A DNA stretch of 64,000 nucleotides from JANPPS01 sp965246925 (GCA_965246925.1 OZ251994.1:2170001-2234000), one strand, 5' to 3'; shown: positions 1-8,792, counted from the stretch's first letter. Notes: generated by a model not told the origin, from the letters alone. A program made the numbers and translations.

Positions 1-855
1 CGGTATGACCCGGGCGCCGGCGGCCCGAACTTCAAGGCCATCACCCTGGCCGGCCCCGGCGGCACCGCCATCAACAACGTAGCCGCCGCCCCCCTGTCGG
101 CGTCCAGCACCGGCGCGGTCAATGGCGGCCAGCTCTATGCGACCAATCAGGCCGTGGCGGCCATCAGCTCAGGCCTGGACGCCGGCACGGCCGGCGTGTT
201 CCGGGCCGACAACGCTTCCGGCAACGGCGCAGCCTCAGCCGGCGGTGCGGACGCGGTGGCCGGCGGCTTCGGCGCGTTCGCCTCGGCCCGCGGCGCCGTC
301 GCCATCGGCAGCGCCTCGGCCGCCACCGGCGCCCAATCGCTGGCGGCCGGCACCGGGGCCGTGGCGTCGGCAGCCAATAGCGTGGCGTTGGGCGCCGGAT
401 CGGTCGCCAGCCGGGGCGCGCTCGCCAGCTATCAGGGCGCCGCCATGACCATCCGGTCTAGCTCCGCCGGTGAGGTGTCCTTCGGCAGCGTCGGCAATGA
501 GCGGCAGCTGACCAACGTGGCACCGGGCATCGCCGGGACGGATGCGGTGAACGTGGCCCAGCTGGGCAGTTTCGCCGCGGCCACCGACCGCCGGTTCCGC
601 GCCATACAGGCCGACAGCCGGTCCGGCACATCGCTCGCTCTCGCATCCGCGCAGCTGCGCTATGACGATCATCCCGGCAAGCTTTCGATGGGCTTCGGCA
701 CCGGCGTGTTCCAGGGCGCGCTCGGCGTGGCACTCGGCTTCAGCAAGGTGACCGAGGACGGGCGGTGGAAATATAACTTCTCCGGCAGCTTCTCACCCAC
801 CAACCTCCACGCCGGCAGCGGGTTCGGCGCCGGCGTGACCTATACGTTCAACTGA
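1..855 (+). CDS. Trimeric autotransporter adhesin (YadA-like), C-terminal part; 5' end outside window
   Basis: The frame is open from base 1 to the TGA at 853-855, so only the last 284 residues are present. A neck motif (VNGGQLYATN) lies near residue 40. Short Ala/Gly-rich YadA-head-type repeats (AIGSASAATGAQSLA, SVALGAGS) follow, and a second neck (GTDAVNVAQL) lies near residue 180. The last 75 or so residues fit a YadA membrane anchor: a short helix, then amphipathic strands (LSMGFGTG, GALGVALGFS, WKYNFSGSFS, GAGVTYTFN). Such proteins trimerise in the outer membrane and display an adhesive stalk. The chain ends Phe-Asn, one residue beyond the usual terminal aromatic. The stop overlaps the start of the next gene (TGATG), so it is translationally coupled to two Skp-like genes. 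What the adhesin binds cannot be told from this end. Confidence 0.9.
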   Translation, partial: RYDPGAGGPNFKAITLAGPGGTAINNVAAAPLSASSTGAVNGGQLYATNQAVAAISSGLDAGTAGVFRADNASGNGAASAGGADAVAGGFGAFASARGAVAIGSASAATGAQSLAAGTGAVASAANSVALGAGSVASRGALASYQGAAMTIRSSSAGEVSFGSVGNERQLTNVAPGIAGTDAVNVAQLGSFAAATDRRFRAIQADSRSGTSLALASAQLRYDDHPGKLSMGFGTGVFQGALGVALGFSKVTEDGRWKYNFSGSFSPTNLHAGSGFGAGVTYTFN

Positions 856-1433
856 TGCAACGGGCAGGGCTCATCCTCCTATGTGCAATGCTGCTGCCCG
901 CCGCCGGGCCCGTGCGGCCCCCTGCCAACGGCCCGCTCCGCGGCATCTGCGTCTTCAGCCGCGAAAGCCTCTATTCCGCCACCCGCATCGGCACGGGCGC
1001 CAACCAGCGCCTGCTCGAGCTGCGGGAGGAAGCTCAAGCCGAAACCGACGCCGAGCGATCGGCCCTGCAGAACGATCTGGCAGTGTTCACCTTGCAAAAG
1101 AACACGCTCACGCCCGAGATCACGGCGCAGCTGCAAGACGGGCTGGCCGCCCGGCAGGCCGGATTGGCGGCCAAGATCGGTCAGCGCACCCGCGAGCTGG
1201 AGAAGACCCGGCAGACCGTCACCGCCCAGATCGACGCCGCCGCCCTGCCCATCATCAAGGCGATGGAGCGCGCCAATCAGTGCACGCTCCTCCTAGCCCG
1301 GGAAAGCGTGCTGGACGGGGAGGGCACAGTCGATATAACGCCCGTGGTGATCGAAACGATAGATGCACAGCTGAGGACAGCCCCGTTCCCTCGTCTGCGG
1401 CTGCCGGCCGATGAAGGTTTTGTTTCACGTTGA
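855..1433 (+). CDS. OmpH/Skp-like periplasmic protein 1
   Basis: A 192-residue protein starting in the TGATG overlap with the adhesin. Residues 1-18 form a signal peptide (hydrophobic LILLCAMLLPAA). The middle (about 50-140) is Glu/Gln/Arg/Lys-rich and predicted helical, as in the coiled-coil arms of Skp/OmpH. The pattern GICVFSRESLYSATRIG near residue 30 resembles the first strand of OmpH-family proteins, and the C-terminal DITPVVIETIDAQL closes the small beta domain. Skp proteins hold unfolded outer-membrane proteins in the periplasm. Its position directly behind a large adhesin suggests a dedicated chaperone; that role is inference. Family assignment rests on architecture and weak motif similarity. 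Confidence 0.7.
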   Translation: MQRAGLILLCAMLLPAAGPVRPPANGPLRGICVFSRESLYSATRIGTGANQRLLELREEAQAETDAERSALQNDLAVFTLQKNTLTPEITAQLQDGLAARQAGLAAKIGQRTRELEKTRQTVTAQIDAAALPIIKAMERANQCTLLLARESVLDGEGTVDITPVVIETIDAQLRTAPFPRLRLPADEGFVSR

Positions 1434-1450
1434 TCAGAAGGAATGCTCGT

Positions 1451-2014
1451 TTGACGAAAATGCTATCGACCAGCCTTACAGCGGCAGGCTTGCTGTTCAG
1501 CGTGGCAGCCTCGGCTCAGCCGGTGCGCCCCGCGCCCGCCGCCGCCGCCACCCCTACCCCGGCCTTCGCGGTCCCCACCCCCGGCGTCTGCCTCCTCTCT
1601 CGGGACGGCGCGATCGGCGGCTCCAAGGCCGGGCAGGACGCAACCATCCACATGCAGAAACTCGCCAACGACATCGGCGCGGAACTCGCCGCCCAGCGCC
1701 AGGCCATCGCCCAAGGCACCGACACGGTGCAGAGCGTGCAGCAGCGCGCCCAAGCCGTGGCACAGCTGGAACAGCTCCGTGGCGCCCAGCTGCAGCGCAC
1801 GAAGATCTTGGCCGAGCAGCAGATCGCCCAGGCGCTCGGCACGGCCGTCGTGCCCGTCGTGGCCAGCGCCAGATGCTCGGTCATCTTCGAGCGTGGCAAC
1901 TCCTACGGCTGGAACCCCGCCATGGACATCACACCGGCCGTTATTTTAGAGCTGGACAAGAAGCTGCCCTCCATCCAGTTCAGCCTAGCGCCGCCGGAGA
2001 GCGTCTCGCGCTAA
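1451..2014 (+). CDS. OmpH/Skp-like periplasmic protein 2
   Basis: The frame opens with TTG at 1430, but TTG at 1451 is the better start: it follows an AGAAGGA ribosome site (1436-1442) by 8 bases and begins a clean signal peptide (MLSTSLTAAGLLFSVAASAQ). The mature protein has a Pro/Ala-rich stretch, then GVCLLSRDGAIGGSKAG, matching the equivalent segment of the preceding protein, a Gln-rich helical middle and the same closing DITPAVILELDKKL. The two genes look like an old tandem duplication of an OmpH/Skp-type gene. The likely role is periplasmic chaperoning of the upstream adhesin (inference). Confidence 0.7.
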   Translation: MTKMLSTSLTAAGLLFSVAASAQPVRPAPAAAATPTPAFAVPTPGVCLLSRDGAIGGSKAGQDATIHMQKLANDIGAELAAQRQAIAQGTDTVQSVQQRAQAVAQLEQLRGAQLQRTKILAEQQIAQALGTAVVPVVASARCSVIFERGNSYGWNPAMDITPAVILELDKKLPSIQFSLAPPESVSR

Positions 2015-2023
2015 CCGTACGCG

Positions 2024-3127
2024 GTGAAGGTTCTCGAGGTCACCAACGTCGATTTCTCGCTCCGCCACTTTCTGCTACCGCTGATGCGCGGTGCGGCGGC
2101 ACGCGGGCATGAGGTGGTGGGCGTCTCGGCGGACGGGCCGTTGCTGGACGAGGTCCGGGCCGAGGGCCTGCGCGTCGTAGCGCTCCCGCTGGCGCGCAGC
2201 CTGTCACCCCCCGCGCAATGGCGGGCGTTCCGGGCGCTCGTGGCGCTGATCAAGGCCGAGCGTCCGGACCTCGTCCACGCGCATATGCCTATCAGCGGCT
2301 TCCTCGCCCGGCTCGCCGCCCGCGCCGCCGGGGTGCCGCGCGTGGCCTACACCTGCCACGGCTTCCTGTTCAATCAGCCGGGGCCTTGGTGGCGCCGGGC
2401 GCTGGCGCTCGCCGTGGAATGGACCGGCGGACGCCTGACCGACCTCACGCTAACCGTCTCCATCGAGGAGGCGGCGGACGCCAGGCGGCTTTGGATCGAC
2501 CGCCGGGCCATCGCCGTCGGCAACGGGCGCGACCCGGCCCGCTTCCATCCCGACCCCGCCGCCCGCACCCGCATCCGCGCCGCCATGGGCGTGCCCGATG
2601 ACCGGCCCGTCATCATCATCGTGAGCCGGCTGGTGCGGCACAAGGGCTATACGGAGCTGCTGGCCGCCATGGAGTCCGTGCCCGGGGCCGAGCTCTGGGT
2701 CGTCGGCGGCCGCCTGCCGAGCGACCATGGCCAAGACCTCGAGACACTGTTCACCCGATCACCGCTCGGCCCCCGCCTTCGGATGCTAGGCTACCGGAGG
2801 GACGTGCCCGCGCTGCTGGCCGCGGCTGACGTCTTCACCCTGCCCAGCCATTTCGAGGGCCTGCCGATGTCTGTGATCGAGGCCATGCTGACCGGCCTTC
2901 CCGTCGTCGCCACCGCCATCCGCGGACCGCGCGAACAGGTGCTGGACGGGCAAACCGGGTTGCTGGTGCCGCCCATGACCATCGCCCCGCTCGCCGCCGC
3001 ACTCCGCACGCTCTGCGCCGGCCCGGCGCTTCGCACCCGCATGGGCCAGGCCGGGCTCGAGCGCGCGCTCACCCTTTATACCGAGGCCGCGATCGTGGGC
3101 CGCACGCTCGATCTATTGGGCTTATGA
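2024..3127 (+). CDS. Glycosyltransferase family 4 (GT-B fold)
   Basis: A 367-residue cytosolic glycosyltransferase with a GTG start 9 bases after the preceding stop. The N-terminal half is an acceptor-binding Rossmann-like domain (LVHAHMPISGFLARL). The C-terminal donor domain starts at RPVIIIVSRLVRHKGY and holds the GT4 signature with paired glutamates (EGLPMSVIEAML), then GLLVPP. It resembles enzymes that add a sugar to lipid-linked or surface polysaccharides; donor and acceptor are unknown. The ATGA overlap with purH suggests co-transcription, but purH is a housekeeping gene, so the linkage probably has no metabolic meaning. Confidence 0.85.
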   Translation: MKVLEVTNVDFSLRHFLLPLMRGAAARGHEVVGVSADGPLLDEVRAEGLRVVALPLARSLSPPAQWRAFRALVALIKAERPDLVHAHMPISGFLARLAARAAGVPRVAYTCHGFLFNQPGPWWRRALALAVEWTGGRLTDLTLTVSIEEAADARRLWIDRRAIAVGNGRDPARFHPDPAARTRIRAAMGVPDDRPVIIIVSRLVRHKGYTELLAAMESVPGAELWVVGGRLPSDHGQDLETLFTRSPLGPRLRMLGYRRDVPALLAAADVFTLPSHFEGLPMSVIEAMLTGLPVVATAIRGPREQVLDGQTGLLVPPMTIAPLAAALRTLCAGPALRTRMGQAGLERALTLYTEAAIVGRTLDLLGL

Positions 3128-4710
3128 GGCCGATGCAGTACAGCGCGCCCATGCATACCCCGATCCGCCGCGCGCTCATCTCCGTCTCGGACAAAGCCGG
3201 CCTCCTGCCGCTGGCCCAGGCCCTGATCGCACACGGCGCCCAGCTGATCTCGACCGGCGGCTCGGCCAAGACGCTGCGGGACGCCGGGGTGCCGGTGACG
3301 GAGGTGGCCGGCTACACCGGATTTCCGGAAATCCTGGACGGGCGGGTCAAGACGCTGGTGCCGCAGATCCATGGTGGCATCCTGGCCCGGCGCGACGACG
3401 CGGACCACCTGGCGCAAATGGCCGCGCACGGTATCCTGCCGATCGACCTAGTATGCGTGAACCTCTACCCGTTCGAGGCGACGGTCGCCGCCGGCGCCGC
3501 GCCGGCACGATGCGTCGAGAACATCGATATCGGCGGCCCGGCGCTGATCCGCGCCGCGGCCAAGAACCACAGCCACGTCGCGGTGCTGACGGACCCCAAG
3601 CAATACACCCGCCTGCTGACCGAATTGGCCCAGGGCGGTAGCACCCAAGACCTGCGGGCGCAGCTGGCCGCCGAGGCCTTCGCACACACCGCCGCCTACG
3701 ACACCGCCATCGCCGCCTGGTTCGCCCGGGACACCCCGTTCCCGCCCCGCATGACCCTCACCGGCACGCTGCGCCAGACCCTGCGCTATGGTGAAAATCC
3801 GCATCAGCAGGCGGCGTTCTACAGTAACGGCACCCGCCCCGGAATCGCCACCGCCCAGCAAATCCAGGGTAAGGAGCTGTCCTACAACAACCTCAACGAC
3901 ACGGACGCCGCGTTCGAGTGCGTGGCGGAGTTCGATCGGCCCACGGTCGTGATCGTCAAGCACGCCAACCCCTGCGGCGTCGCGAGTGGCGCGACCCTGG
4001 CGGATGCCTGGGCGGCGGCGCTCCGGTGTGACCCGGTGTCCGCCTATGGCGGCATCGTCGCGGTCAACCGCACGCTGGATGAGGAAACGGCCGGGCTGAT
4101 GGCGCCGCTGTTTACCGAGGTGATCGTCGCCCCCGATGCAACCCCGGCGGCGTTGGCGCTGCTGGCGGCCAAGAAGAATTTGCGCCTGCTGCTGACCGGC
4201 GGCCTACCCGACCCGGCCGCGGCCGGCACCACCATCCGCACCGTGGCCGGCGGCTTCCTGGCGCAATCGCGGGACGCCGGACAGGTCGATGCCGGAATGC
4301 TGCGTACGGTCACGCAACGCCCCCCAAGCCGGGCGGAGCTGGCCGACCTGCTGTTTGCGTTCCGGGTCTGCAAGCACGTGAAGTCGAACGCCATCGTCTA
4401 TGCCAAGGATGCCGCCACGACCGGCATCGGCGCCGGCCAGATGTCCCGGGTGGACAGCGCCAGGATCGCCGCCTGGAAAGGGGCGGAAGCGGCCCGCGCC
4501 GCCGGGCAGGAGCGGCCACTGACGGAGGGTGGCGTCGTCGCGTCCGACGCCTTCTTTCCCTTTGCCGACGGCCTTGAAGCCGCCATCGCCGCCGGCGCCA
4601 CCGCCGTCATCCAGCCCGGCGGCTCGATGCGCGACGCAGAAGTGATCGCCGCCGCCGACCGCGCGGGCGTGGCCATGGTTTTAACCGGCATGCGCCACTT
4701 CCGCCACTGA
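3124..4710 (+). CDS. purH: Bifunctional AICAR transformylase / IMP cyclohydrolase
   Basis: It carries out the last two steps of purine synthesis: formylation of AICAR and ring closure to IMP. The N-terminal cyclohydrolase domain begins RRALISVSDKAGL and contains GRVKTLVPQIHGGIL. The transformylase domain carries the Lys-His-Ala-Asn-Pro-Cys-Gly active-site motif (VIVKHANPCG) and ends in the conserved FFPFADGLEAAI and GGSMRDAEVI segments. At 528 residues it has the family's usual length. The ATG at 3124 overlaps the previous stop; ATG 3133 or 3151 are alternatives, and 3151 gives the N-terminus closest to most homologues. Confidence 0.97.
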   Translation: MRPMQYSAPMHTPIRRALISVSDKAGLLPLAQALIAHGAQLISTGGSAKTLRDAGVPVTEVAGYTGFPEILDGRVKTLVPQIHGGILARRDDADHLAQMAAHGILPIDLVCVNLYPFEATVAAGAAPARCVENIDIGGPALIRAAAKNHSHVAVLTDPKQYTRLLTELAQGGSTQDLRAQLAAEAFAHTAAYDTAIAAWFARDTPFPPRMTLTGTLRQTLRYGENPHQQAAFYSNGTRPGIATAQQIQGKELSYNNLNDTDAAFECVAEFDRPTVVIVKHANPCGVASGATLADAWAAALRCDPVSAYGGIVAVNRTLDEETAGLMAPLFTEVIVAPDATPAALALLAAKKNLRLLLTGGLPDPAAAGTTIRTVAGGFLAQSRDAGQVDAGMLRTVTQRPPSRAELADLLFAFRVCKHVKSNAIVYAKDAATTGIGAGQMSRVDSARIAAWKGAEAARAAGQERPLTEGGVVASDAFFPFADGLEAAIAAGATAVIQPGGSMRDAEVIAAADRAGVAMVLTGMRHFRH

Positions 4711-4779
4711 CGCTCCTGCGGCTCACCCCAACCAAACCGCTTGACACACACGTCCAGAATATGTTCCTATCACGGAATC

Positions 4780-5472
4780 ATGCAAATCACCCCTCCCTCC
4801 TCCCCTGATGCAGCCGACGCCTACTACGGCGCCATCCTTCAGGAACTCGTGGAGATCGGCGCCGGCCTCGCCCGCCAACTCAAAGACAGCGCGGCCAAGC
4901 ACCCCGAAGCCGACCACACCATCGCCTTCGACCGCGTCGCCCGCACCATCCGCCGCACCATCGCCCTCGCCCGCCACATCGCCACGAGCCCGCCCAAGGC
5001 CCGCATGGCCCCGGCCGAGCGCGCCAAGGCCCGCGAGAAAATAATCCGCACCATCGAAGACGCCATCGAGGTCAAGGGCCGCCACACCAAAGGCTTCGAC
5101 AACCAGGCCTATTTCGAAGAACTCAACGAACGCCTGCTCGATGACCAGCTCGAGCAAGACCTGCTGACCCGGCCCATCGACGACATCATCGAAGAGATCG
5201 CCCGCGACCTCAACGTCAACGCTCAAGAACGCAGCTGGCGCCACAAACGCCGCACCCCCACCACCCTAGCCGCCCTCCGCCACCGCGCCGCCCTTCCCCC
5301 TCTCCCCTCGGGCCTCTCCGATGAAATCGGAGAGGGCCGGGGTGAGGGAAACAACCAGAACAGTCCCAAACCCATGGATCCCGACCCCATCGAAGGACGC
5401 CACAACAAGCCCACCCCTCCGCCCGCCCCGCTCTTCTCTTCCCCCTCTCCCCCCGGGAGAGGGCCGGGGTGA
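4780..5472 (+). CDS. Conserved hypothetical protein with a repeat-derived C-terminal tail
   Basis: The first 165 residues are mostly charged and helical (YYGAILQELVEIGAGLARQL; AYFEELNERLLDDQLEQDLL; IDDIIEEIARDLN) with no catalytic motif I recognise. The ATG at 4780 is preferred; the TTG at 4741 lies within a TTGACA hexamer more likely to be a -35 element. If the -10 lies near 4765, the transcript would start almost at the ATG. From about residue 170 the sequence becomes Pro/Arg/Gly/Asn-rich because the frame runs into two copies of the 128-bp repeat array and stops by chance inside the second. The native C-terminus was probably near residue 170. Function unknown. Confidence 0.6.
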   Translation: MQITPPSSPDAADAYYGAILQELVEIGAGLARQLKDSAAKHPEADHTIAFDRVARTIRRTIALARHIATSPPKARMAPAERAKAREKIIRTIEDAIEVKGRHTKGFDNQAYFEELNERLLDDQLEQDLLTRPIDDIIEEIARDLNVNAQERSWRHKRRTPTTLAALRHRAALPPLPSGLSDEIGEGRGEGNNQNSPKPMDPDPIEGRHNKPTPPPAPLFSSPSPPGRGPG

Positions 5473-5584
5473 GGGAAACAACCAGAACAGTCCCAAACCC
5501 ATAAGTCCCGAGCCCGTCACAGAACGCCACAACAAGCCCACCCCCCCGCCCGCCCCGCTCCTCTCTTCCCCCTCTCCCGCAGGG

Positions 5585-7056
5585 CTACGGCGGTCACGCA
5601 TGTGCGAATCAATTTTGACTGGCGTTCGGATTGGTTTTCCGAATCCATGACTGGTGTTCATGGAGCGATTCGCATGAGTGATGACACCCTTGGTTCCTTT
5701 GGCGACGCGCGGTTGCGGCGGGTAGGTGCGCGTTTGCTGGCGGCGATGCAGAACGCGCCCACGATGTGTTTGCATGCTCTGGCTGAGACCCGCAACGAGG
5801 CTCTCCGCTTTGGTCAGTTCCTCGACAACCCGGCCGTGAGTGCGGACGAGATGCTGGTGCATACGGGCCGGGTCACTGGCCGACGCGCGGCCGGCCGGCA
5901 TGCGTTGGCGGTTCAGGACACGACCGAGCTGCACTTCGCCTCGCACGGGGCGAGCAAGCGGGGGTTTGGCCGGGCAGGCAACGGAGAGGACATCGGCCTG
6001 TTCCTGCATCCGACGGTCGCCGTCGATGCTGCCACGGGCGGCGTGATCGGCCTTGTGGGTGCCCAGGTGCTCAACCGGACCGAGGGCCTGGTGGCCGACC
6101 GTAACACCCGGGCCGCCGATGCCAAGGAGTCGCGCCGTTGGCTGGCGGGGGCCGAAACCGCCGCGGCCGTTCTGGAGGACGCGGCGCTGGTGACGGTCGT
6201 CGCCGACCGCGAGAGCGACATCTACGACCAGTTCGCCCGCCGGCCCGAAGGTGCCCACCTCCTGTGCCGGGCGGCACAGGACCGGGCCTTGACGACCGGG
6301 TCGCGGCTGTTCGCCAGTTGTGCATCGTGGCCCGAGCAGGACCGCGTCTGTATCGAGATACCCGCGCGCGGGCCGCGTCCGGCGCGCTCGGCCCAGGTTG
6401 CGATCCGGTTCGGCGAGGTCACGCTGAGACGCCCGGCCAAAGCGGCCCGGAGCCTGGCCGAAACGGTGACCTTGCGCGTCGTGGACGTGCGCGAGGTCGG
6501 GGTGCCGGAGGCAATGACGGAGGATAAGGATGCGGTGCATTGGTGCCTGCTGACGACGCATGCCGTGCCGGATGTGACGCGGGCCCGCGAGATCGTCGGC
6601 TGGTATCGGCTGCGCTGGACGATCGAGCAGGTGTTCCGCACGCTCAAGAGTGCCGGGGCAGAAGCGGAGAACTCGCAAGTCGTCGAGGCACGACGCTACG
6701 TCAAGCTGGCGGTGACGGCGCTGATCGCGGCGGTGCGGATCGTGCAGATCGTGGTAGGGCGCGACGCCGCGACCGGCCAGCCGCTGAGCGACGCAGCCGA
6801 TCCAGCCGACACGCCGATGCTGAAGTCGTGCTGCGCCAAGCTCGAAGGCCGGACGGCGGCGCTGAAGAACCCCCATGCCGACGACACGCTGGCCTGGTTC
6901 GCCTGGATCGTCGCCCGCCTCGGCGGCTGGTCCGGATACCACTCGAGAGGCTACAAGCCGCCCGGACCCAAGATCATCGCCCGAGGAGTGCTGAAACTCG
7001 ACGGGATCAAACAAGGGTGGGCCCTCGCTCATTCCGCAAATGTGTGACTCCCGTAG
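5585..7056 (+). mobile_element. IS4-family insertion sequence (Tn5/IS50-like), 1472 bp
   Basis: The left end reads CTACGGCGGTCACGCATG. The right end, reversed, reads CTACGGGAGTCACACATT, giving terminal inverted repeats of about 22 bp with 5 mismatches. One complete transposase gene fills the interior. The element sits in the palindrome of one unit of the tandem array: flanks 5574-5584 (CTCCCGCAGGG) and 7057-7067 (CTCCCTTCGGG) match at 8 of 11 positions. That is compatible with a decayed 11-bp target duplication, the size expected for this family, though the repeat itself could supply part of the match. The intact frame and ends mean it could still be mobile. Confidence 0.85.
5602..7047 (+). 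CDS. IS4-family transposase
   Basis: A 481-residue DDE transposase similar in size and layout to Tn5 transposase. The N-terminus has the FGDARLRRVGARLL DNA-binding segment. The first catalytic Asp is in AVQDTTELHF, the second in VADRESDIYDQF, and the third acidic residue is the Glu of the IS4-family YREK signature, with exact Y-(2)-R-(3)-E-(6)-K spacing in YRLRWTIEQVFRTLK. It starts with GTG at 5602, just inside the left inverted repeat; ATG 5674 would remove part of the N-terminal domain. No frameshift or stop is present, so it is probably functional. Confidence 0.93.
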   Translation: MRINFDWRSDWFSESMTGVHGAIRMSDDTLGSFGDARLRRVGARLLAAMQNAPTMCLHALAETRNEALRFGQFLDNPAVSADEMLVHTGRVTGRRAAGRHALAVQDTTELHFASHGASKRGFGRAGNGEDIGLFLHPTVAVDAATGGVIGLVGAQVLNRTEGLVADRNTRAADAKESRRWLAGAETAAAVLEDAALVTVVADRESDIYDQFARRPEGAHLLCRAAQDRALTTGSRLFASCASWPEQDRVCIEIPARGPRPARSAQVAIRFGEVTLRRPAKAARSLAETVTLRVVDVREVGVPEAMTEDKDAVHWCLLTTHAVPDVTRAREIVGWYRLRWTIEQVFRTLKSAGAEAENSQVVEARRYVKLAVTALIAAVRIVQIVVGRDAATGQPLSDAADPADTPMLKSCCAKLEGRTAALKNPHADDTLAWFAWIVARLGGWSGYHSRGYKPPGPKIIARGVLKLDGIKQGWALAHSANV

Positions 7057-7835
7057 CTCCCTTCGGGAGAGGGCCGGGGTGAGGGAAACAACCAGAGCAG
7101 TCCCAAACCCATGACTCCCAAGCCCGTCAAAGGACGGCACAACAAGCCCACCCCCGCGCCCGCCCCGCTCTTCTCTTCCCCCTCTCCCCCCGGGAGAGGG
7201 CCGGGGTGAGGAAAACAACCAGAACAGTCTCAAACCCAAGAGTCCCGAGCCCGTCAAAGGAAGGCACAACAAGCCCCTCGCCCGCCCCGCTCTTCTCTTC
7301 CCCCTCTCCCTCCGGGAGAGGGCCGGGGCGAGGGAAACAACCGAAACAGTTTCAAACCCATGAGTCCCAAGCCCGTCAAACGACGCCACAACAAGCCCAC
7401 CCCCCGCCCGCCCCGCTCTTCTCTCTTCCCCCTCTCCCCCCGGGAGAGGGCCGGGGTGAGGGAAACAACCAGAACAGTCCTGAACCCGTCAGTCCCGAGC
7501 CCGTCAAAGGGCGGCACAACAAGCCCACCTCCGCGCCCGTCCCTCTCCCCCCGGGAGAGGGCCGGGGTGAGGGAAACAACCGAAACAGTCTCAACTCGTC
7601 AGTCCTAAGCCCGTCCACCCCATTAAACCCGAGCCCGTCGAAGGACGGCAAGACAGGAAAGCCCCCCAACCAAGCTCAGGATGAACCCCGCCTCAGTATC
7701 GCGGGCTGAACCTGCATCTTACTTCCTCCTAGGATCCTTATTTGATGTCCATCCGAAGCTAGGCCTGCCATCGGCCTCAACCGCCGGGCCGAGTGCCGGG
7801 TTGACCGTTCGGGTGGTATTGCCCACTTTGCTGCT

Positions 7836-8792
7836 ATGCGGAATCTCACCGAACTCGACGAAAAAGAAATCCTCGCCTTGGCCATCAGCAGTGAGGAAGA
7901 GGACGGGCGTATCTACGCCGATTTTGCCGAAAGCCTGCGTGAGGAATATCCCGACAGCTCCCGTGTGTTCACCGACATGGCGGCCGAGGAGAGCGAGCAC
8001 CGGCGCATGCTGATCGACACCTACGTGTCCAAGTTCGGCGATCACATCCCGCTGGTCCGCCGTCAGGACGTACGCGGCACCATCGCCCGCCGCCCAGCCT
8101 GGCAGGTGCGGCCGTTGGGGATCGACGCCGTGCGGCGCCAGGCGCATCAGATGGAAGCCGATGCGAGCCGCTTCTACACCGCCGCCGCCAGCCGCACGAC
8201 CGACGCGACCATCCGCAAGCTGCTAGGCGATCTCGCCGCCGCGGAGGTCGAACATCAGCACGCCGCCACCGAGATCGTCGAAAAACGCCTGCCCGGCGAA
8301 ACCCGTAGCGTCGAGGATGAGGACGCCCGGCGCCGCTTCGTGCTGCAGATCGTGCAGCCCGGCCTGGTCGGACTGATGGACGGGTCGGTCTCCACCCTGG
8401 CGCCGGTGTTCGCGGCCGCGTTCGCGACGCAGAACAGCCATGACGCGTTCCTGGTCGGTGTCGCCGCATCGGTCGGCGCCGGCATATCGATGGGCTTTGC
8501 CGAGGCGCTGGCCGATGACGGCAAGTTGTCCGGGCGCGGCACGCCGTTGCTGCGCGGCCTCGTATGCGGCCTCATGACCTTCGCCGGCGGCATCGGCCAT
8601 ACGCTGCCCTACCTCATCAAGGATTTCTGGACGGCAACGGCGCTGGCCGGGACGGTGACGCTGCTGGAACTCGCGACCATCGCCTTCATCCAATACAAAT
8701 ACATGGACACGCCGCCCATTTCCGCGGCGGCCAAAGTCATGCTGGGCGGCGCCTTGGTGCTGGCCGCAGGCATCCTGATCGGCAGCACTTGA
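7836..8792 (+). CDS. mbfA: Membrane-bound ferritin / iron exporter (rubrerythrin-VIT1 fusion)
   Basis: A 318-residue two-domain protein. Residues 1-150 are a ferritin-like domain with paired metal-ligand motifs (SSEEEDGRIYADFAE, AAEESEHRR; later AAEVEHQHA). Residues 165-318 are a CCC1/VIT1-type membrane domain (LVGLMDGSVSTLAPVFAAAF, SVGAGISMGFAEAL, then three hydrophobic helices). Family members in rhizobia export iron and protect against iron and peroxide stress, usually under Irr control; no Irr box is evident in 7651-7835, where I see nothing else. The ATG at 7836 has no clear ribosome site. It overlaps cytochrome b561 by one base, suggesting coupled expression. Confidence 0.9.
   Translation: MRNLTELDEKEILALAISSEEEDGRIYADFAESLREEYPDSSRVFTDMAAEESEHRRMLIDTYVSKFGDHIPLVRRQDVRGTIARRPAWQVRPLGIDAVRRQAHQMEADASRFYTAAASRTTDATIRKLLGDLAAAEVEHQHAATEIVEKRLPGETRSVEDEDARRRFVLQIVQPGLVGLMDGSVSTLAPVFAAAFATQNSHDAFLVGVAASVGAGISMGFAEALADDGKLSGRGTPLLRGLVCGLMTFAGGIGHTLPYLIKDFWTATALAGTVTLLELATIAFIQYKYMDTPPISAAAKVMLGGALVLAAGILIGST

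Larger units (their letters stand above)
5296..7650. repeat. Array of about seven 111-145 bp tandem repeats, split by an IS element
   Basis: Each unit starts with a palindrome (CCCTCTCCCC then GGGAGAGGGCCGGGGTGAGG), followed by a conserved arm containing AACAACCAGAACAGTC, AGTCCCGAGCCCGTCAAAGG and CACAACAAGCCCACC, and ends in a C-rich tract. Units begin near 5296, 5441, 5570 (interrupted; resumes at 7057), 7182, 7304, 7432 and 7543. The first unit has a longer palindrome with an inner ATCGGAGAG/CTCTCCGAT stem. Units have diverged by point changes and small indels, so the array is not very recent. The palindromic part alone recurs elsewhere in the window. The array has no reading-frame constraint, and long open frames across it are by-products of composition. 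Confidence 0.9.

Noticed and set aside
5266..7389. A 707-codon open frame on the minus strand across the array and the IS
   Set aside because: It is antisense to an intact transposase and otherwise reads repeat units; it has no recognisable domain and its composition follows the repeats.
5296..7650. CRISPR array
   Set aside because: Units are over 110 bp and the whole unit is repeated, with no short constant repeat and unique spacers and no cas genes.
7206..7709. A 167-codon frame in the right part of the repeat array
   Set aside because: Entirely made of repeat units with Pro/Ser/Arg composition and no ribosome site.
7651..7835. Irr or Fur operator upstream of mbfA
   Set aside because: No TTTAGAA-type inverted repeat or Fur-like palindrome could be found in this stretch.
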